From Verrucomicrobiia bacterium (GTDB taxonomy: Bacteria > Verrucomicrobiota > Verrucomicrobiia > Verrucomicrobiales > Akkermansiaceae), in the NCBI GenBank assembly GCA_947462875.1, contig CANHQJ010000017.1, positions 1 through 64,000 on the forward strand: a stretch of DNA of 64,000 nt, given 5' to 3'. Positions 60,873-64,000 of this stretch are shown here, one piece after another; within the stretch, counting starts at the first letter, position 1; each line of letters begins with the position of its first letter. The notes below the pieces were generated by a model. It was not told where the DNA came from, did no database searches, and worked only from the letters and a program-made list of their open reading frames with translations. The position numbers and the translations under genes were made by a program.

Positions 60873-61646
60873 ATGCCCCCGAAGGATGACAGCGATGGTC
60901 TTGCGATGCAGCGCGAGTTTTTTTCGCGCGTGCATGATGCGAGCCAGTTGCTGCAATTGGTGGATGCGCTTCACGGGATTCATTTTTTTGTCAAAGACCA
61001 CCTGTGCCGCCACATCGCGGTGAGTCAGAAATTCGCCGAACGCCTCGGCCTGCAAAGCGCGAGCGAGATGATAGGCCGCACGAATTATGATTTTTACCCG
61101 AAACTGATCGCGGATAAATTCGCCATCGACGATGAATATATTCTCCGCTCCGGAGAGCCTCTGTTGAACATCGTGGAGATGCTGCCCTCGGCTTGCGGCG
61201 GATTCGACTGGATCACGACGAACAAGATGCCGGTATTCGATAAAAGCGGCCGCGTCATCGGGATCATGGGGACCTTGCAGTCGCACGGCGATTATTTCCG
61301 GCCGTGGGCGGAGGGTGCCGGGGTGGGGAAGGCGGCTGAATACATCCAACGCCACTTTCACCAGGCGGTGGATCTGGATCAACTGACGAAGGCCGCGGGA
61401 CTGTCACAACGCCATCTCAACCGGAAGTTTCACGAGGTGTTCGGAATGTCGGCTCAGGAGTTCTGGATCAACACGCGCATCCAGCGTGCCTGCGATGCCT
61501 TGACGGGCACTTCGAAAAACATCGCCGAGATCGCCGAGGAGTTCGGATTTTGTGATCAGAGCGCGTTTTCCCGTCAGTTCCGGCAACGCACGGGCCTGTC
61601 GCCGATGGAGTATCGCCGCCGCTACGCGCCCCCGCGCCGTGGCTGA
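60873..61646 (+). CDS. AraC-family regulator with PAS sensor domain
   Basis: A 257-residue regulator if ATG 60873 is used (GGGAAA before it); the frame opens earlier, at 60792. A PAS-like domain (about 15-145, with IHFFVKDHLCRHIAVSQKFAERL and PVFDKSGRVIGIMGTLQ) is followed by two AraC-type helix-turn-helix units (DLDQLTKAAGLSQRHLNRKFHEVFG and SKNIAEIAEEFGFCDQSAFSRQFRQRTG). Known: binds DNA and usually activates or represses nearby genes in response to a signal. The neighbouring SOUL gene is a possible target. Confidence 0.9.
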   Translation: MPPKDDSDGLAMQREFFSRVHDASQLLQLVDALHGIHFFVKDHLCRHIAVSQKFAERLGLQSASEMIGRTNYDFYPKLIADKFAIDDEYILRSGEPLLNIVEMLPSACGGFDWITTNKMPVFDKSGRVIGIMGTLQSHGDYFRPWAEGAGVGKAAEYIQRHFHQAVDLDQLTKAAGLSQRHLNRKFHEVFGMSAQEFWINTRIQRACDALTGTSKNIAEIAEEFGFCDQSAFSRQFRQRTGLSPMEYRRRYAPPRRG

Positions 61647-61731
61647 ATAGTCCCGATAATTGGCGGTCGTGACGCTGGCAGAACGGATCGTTTGTGCTAG
61701 AGTAATGTTGTTCGTTTGCCCCGAAATCCGC

Positions 61732-64000
61732 ATGAATCTTTTTTTCCGCCGTAAGTTCTTTTCGCTGTGCCACCTGTGGCGCTTGGCACCATTGGGTCTG
61801 GTCCTGAGTGTGCACGCGCAAAGCCCGGAAGACGTCGCGTTTTTTCGCGATCGCGTGAAGCCGATCCTGCAGGAGCATTGCATCGAATGCCATGGCGGCA
61901 GTGACGGCAAAGGCGGCTACAAGATCAAAAGCGGCTTGCAGCTCATCAGTCGCAAAGGCCTGCTGAAAGGCGGGGAGCATGGACCGGCCTACGATGAAAA
62001 AAAACCGGCGCAGAGTTTGTTGTTGGAGGTCATTTCCTATCGCAATGACGACCTGCAGATGCCGCCGAAAAACAAGCTCTCGGAGGAAAAGATCGCCTTG
62101 ATCGCCGAGTGGTTGCAGCGCGGTGCGGCGTGGACGCCGGAGGATGCCGAGCTGATGCGCGAGGTGCACGAGCCGATGTCCGATGTGACGACGGTCAATG
62201 AAAAGACCAAGGCGCATTGGTCCTACAAGCCGATGGCGCGGCCAGCGGTGCCTGCCGTGGCGGGCTTTGCTCATCCGATCGACCGTTTTCTCGAAGCCCA
62301 GCGGCAGCAGCACGGTCTGGTGGCCAATCCCCCTGCCAGCAAGGCGGAGCTGTTGCGCCGCGCCGCGATGGACCTCACGGGTCTGGCTCCCAGTCTCCAG
62401 CAGATCAGGGACTTTGAAAACGACAAGAGCCCGGATGCGTGGAGCAAGCAGATCGACCGCTTGCTGGCGATGCCGCAGTATGGAGAAAAATGGGGCCGCC
62501 ATTGGCTCGACCTGGTGCGCTATTCTGAGTCGCAGGGATTCGAGCGCGATACGAACAAGTCCATGGTGTGGCGCTATCGCGATTATGTGATCGACGCCTT
62601 CAATCAGGACAAACCCTATGACCGCTTTTTGTTAGAGCAGCTGGCGGGGGATGAGATCGCCGAGCCCACGCGCGACTCGATCATTGCCACGGGCTACCAT
62701 CGCCTGATGCAATGGGATGACGAGCCTGCGGATCGTTTGCAGCACACCTTTGACATCATCGATGACAACCTGCGCGTGACCACCGAGACGATGCTCGGCA
62801 TGACCGTCGGCTGTGCCCGCTGCCATGATCACAAGGGCGACCCGATCCCGCAGAAAGATTACTACCAGCTCGCCGCCTTTTTCCGCAACATCAGCCCCAT
62901 GGGCAATGGCGAGGCGAATCTCCGCCCGGTGCACGCGCCTCATGCGCAAGGGCCGGAACAGATGAAACAGTGGAAGGCGGAAAAGGAAAAAATCTCCGCG
63001 CAAATCGTTAAGGCCGAGCAGGAATACCGGCGCCGCACGGATGCCGCGGGCATCACGGGTCCCACGGCGGATGTCTCCTTGATTTCCGATGCGAGGCAAC
63101 GGCCGTGGAAATGGCATTATACCACCGACAAACCCGCCGCCGACTGGAACGCGGTGGGCTTCCGCGCCGAAACGCAGGGCTGGAAGGAAGGCCTCGCCGG
63201 ATTCGGCACCTCGGTGCCCGATGCCAAGGCCAAGACTCCTTGGACCAGCAAGGACATTTGGCTGCAAACGACATTTTTGTTAGAGGCTATTCCGACATCC
63301 CTCATCATGTCCCTCTATCACGACGAGGACATCGAAATTTTCTGCAACGGCCAGTTGGTGCATCGGAAAGAAAAGTATCTCATCGAATACGCGACCATCG
63401 AGGCATCGGACGCCTTCATCGCCGCCTTGCAGACGGGGCGCAACGTGATTGCCGTGCACGTCAGGCAATCCGGCGGCGGTCAGTACTTCGACATGGGCCT
63501 GACCATCAAGGGCCGTTCCCTGCGCCGGGAAATGATGGCGAATGACAACCCGCACTTCGCAGCGGCGGAGCGGGAGGAATTCCGCAAGTTGTTGGATCAG
63601 ATCACCGTGCTCGATGCCAAACTGGACCAGCCGGAGGAAATGACACTCGCAGTCGCGGAAAACGGGGCGCAGTCGCCGCCGACCTTCATCCATCTGCGCG
63701 GCAGCGCCCATGCCGAGGGCGAGGAAGTGCAGCCGGCGTTTCCCGCGATCTTCGGCGGAGAAATCGCGAAAATCGAAGCACCCGCCTCGCGGCAGAGCAG
63801 CGGCCGCCGCCTGGCACTGGCCCAGTGGATCACCCGGCCGGACAACCCGCGCACGGCACGCGTGATGGTGAACCGGCTGTGGCAACATCACTTCGGCCGC
63901 GGGCTGTCTTCCACGCCGAACGATTTCGGCTACCTCGGCACTGCGGCTACCCATCCGCAGTTGTTAGACTGGCTCGCCACGGAGTTCGTGGAAAAAGGCT
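61732..64000 (+). CDS. PSCyt-type protein: cytochrome c plus DUF1549/DUF1553 (3' partial)
   Basis: The frame runs from ATG 61732 to the end of the window without a stop. A signal peptide (hydrophobic residues 14-28, then VHAQ) is followed by a planctomycete-type cytochrome c segment with CIECH near residue 53, then a DUF1549-like region (YGEKWGRHWLDLVRYSES near 247; CARCHDHKGDPI near 362), a beta-rich central domain, and the start of a DUF1553-like region (RTARVMVNRLWQHHFGRGL near 705). Known in Planctomycetes and Verrucomicrobia, mostly of unknown function and linked to polysaccharide use; often found with sulfatases. Confidence 0.9.
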   Translation, partial: MNLFFRRKFFSLCHLWRLAPLGLVLSVHAQSPEDVAFFRDRVKPILQEHCIECHGGSDGKGGYKIKSGLQLISRKGLLKGGEHGPAYDEKKPAQSLLLEVISYRNDDLQMPPKNKLSEEKIALIAEWLQRGAAWTPEDAELMREVHEPMSDVTTVNEKTKAHWSYKPMARPAVPAVAGFAHPIDRFLEAQRQQHGLVANPPASKAELLRRAAMDLTGLAPSLQQIRDFENDKSPDAWSKQIDRLLAMPQYGEKWGRHWLDLVRYSESQGFERDTNKSMVWRYRDYVIDAFNQDKPYDRFLLEQLAGDEIAEPTRDSIIATGYHRLMQWDDEPADRLQHTFDIIDDNLRVTTETMLGMTVGCARCHDHKGDPIPQKDYYQLAAFFRNISPMGNGEANLRPVHAPHAQGPEQMKQWKAEKEKISAQIVKAEQEYRRRTDAAGITGPTADVSLISDARQRPWKWHYTTDKPAADWNAVGFRAETQGWKEGLAGFGTSVPDAKAKTPWTSKDIWLQTTFLLEAIPTSLIMSLYHDEDIEIFCNGQLVHRKEKYLIEYATIEASDAFIAALQTGRNVIAVHVRQSGGGQYFDMGLTIKGRSLRREMMANDNPHFAAAEREEFRKLLDQITVLDAKLDQPEEMTLAVAENGAQSPPTFIHLRGSAHAEGEEVQPAFPAIFGGEIAKIEAPASRQSSGRRLALAQWITRPDNPRTARVMVNRLWQHHFGRGLSSTPNDFGYLGTAATHPQLLDWLATEFVEKG

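Overview
The window looks like chromosomal DNA from a high-GC member of the Verrucomicrobia (Verrucomicrobiae-like). The signs are two large proteins of the Verru_Chthon cassette A type, a PEP-CTERM surface protein, two sulfatases, a sialate O-acetylesterase, a planctomycete-type cytochrome c (PSCyt) protein and a one-piece tmRNA with tag ADSNELALAA. All assignments come from reading motifs and protein sequence; no database search was run.

Layout. 0-5.2 kb: the end of a PEP-CTERM/autotransporter-type protein, then a Verru_Chthon A gene with a small secreted partner. 5.2-10.4 kb: tmRNA (minus), a hypothetical gene and pyrE, an SGNH hydrolase, kptA with an HNH gene, and a small minus-strand gene with its own terminator. 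10.5-17 kb: a HerA-like ATPase, a small acidic protein and a large ABC ATPase/permease fusion with a TerB-like N-terminus. 17-25 kb: a polysaccharide-desulfation/deacetylation set and a second Verru_Chthon A gene with partner (minus). 25.3-26.2 kb: three small ribbon-helix-helix-type genes, two of them sharing a duplicated leader. 26.2-35.06 kb: an AT-rich island, all on the plus strand, carrying a tellurite/stress-type Ter system (TerC, three TerD, three vWA proteins, a PP2C phosphatase, a protein kinase and a small membrane protein). 35.2-38.6 kb: ABC-F protein, TM2 protein, metallo-beta-lactamase-fold protein. 38.7-41.3 kb: a cluster of repeated small-RNA-like genes. 41.3-51.8 kb: metallophosphoesterase, SpoU-type methyltransferase, pdxJ, a large DUF6288-like protein, a lipoprotein, a tandem-duplicated beta-barrel protein, a MoxR ATPase and a secreted protein. 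51.9-64 kb: an acyl-CoA/ACP synthetase, a sulfatase-SGNH fusion, a second DUF6288-like protein, an exonuclease, a nucleotidyltransferase, a SOUL lipoprotein, an AraC/PAS regulator and the start of a PSCyt protein.

Most notable is the 38.7-41.3 kb region. Three near-identical units (and one diverged relative) each carry an AT-rich box, exactly 19 bp, then a GG-N10-GC element matching the sigma-54 -24/-12 pattern. About 12 bp further comes a hairpin whose stem changes by compensatory substitutions between copies while the roughly 19-nt loop stays almost fixed, then a strong terminator hairpin with a T-run. I read these as a multi-copy family of roughly 90-nt small RNAs that I do not recognise. 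A second genome-scale signal is the 10-mer TTTTGTTAGA, found eight times on both strands in coding and non-coding DNA.

How genes fit together: the Ter island reads as a calcium-binding TerD / TerC membrane system controlled by a vWA-kinase-phosphatase triad (the published TerY-P module). The sulfatases, esterase and PSCyt protein fit a life of degrading sulfated, acetylated polysaccharides. The Verru_Chthon genes encode pilin-like, probably envelope-associated proteins of unknown function.
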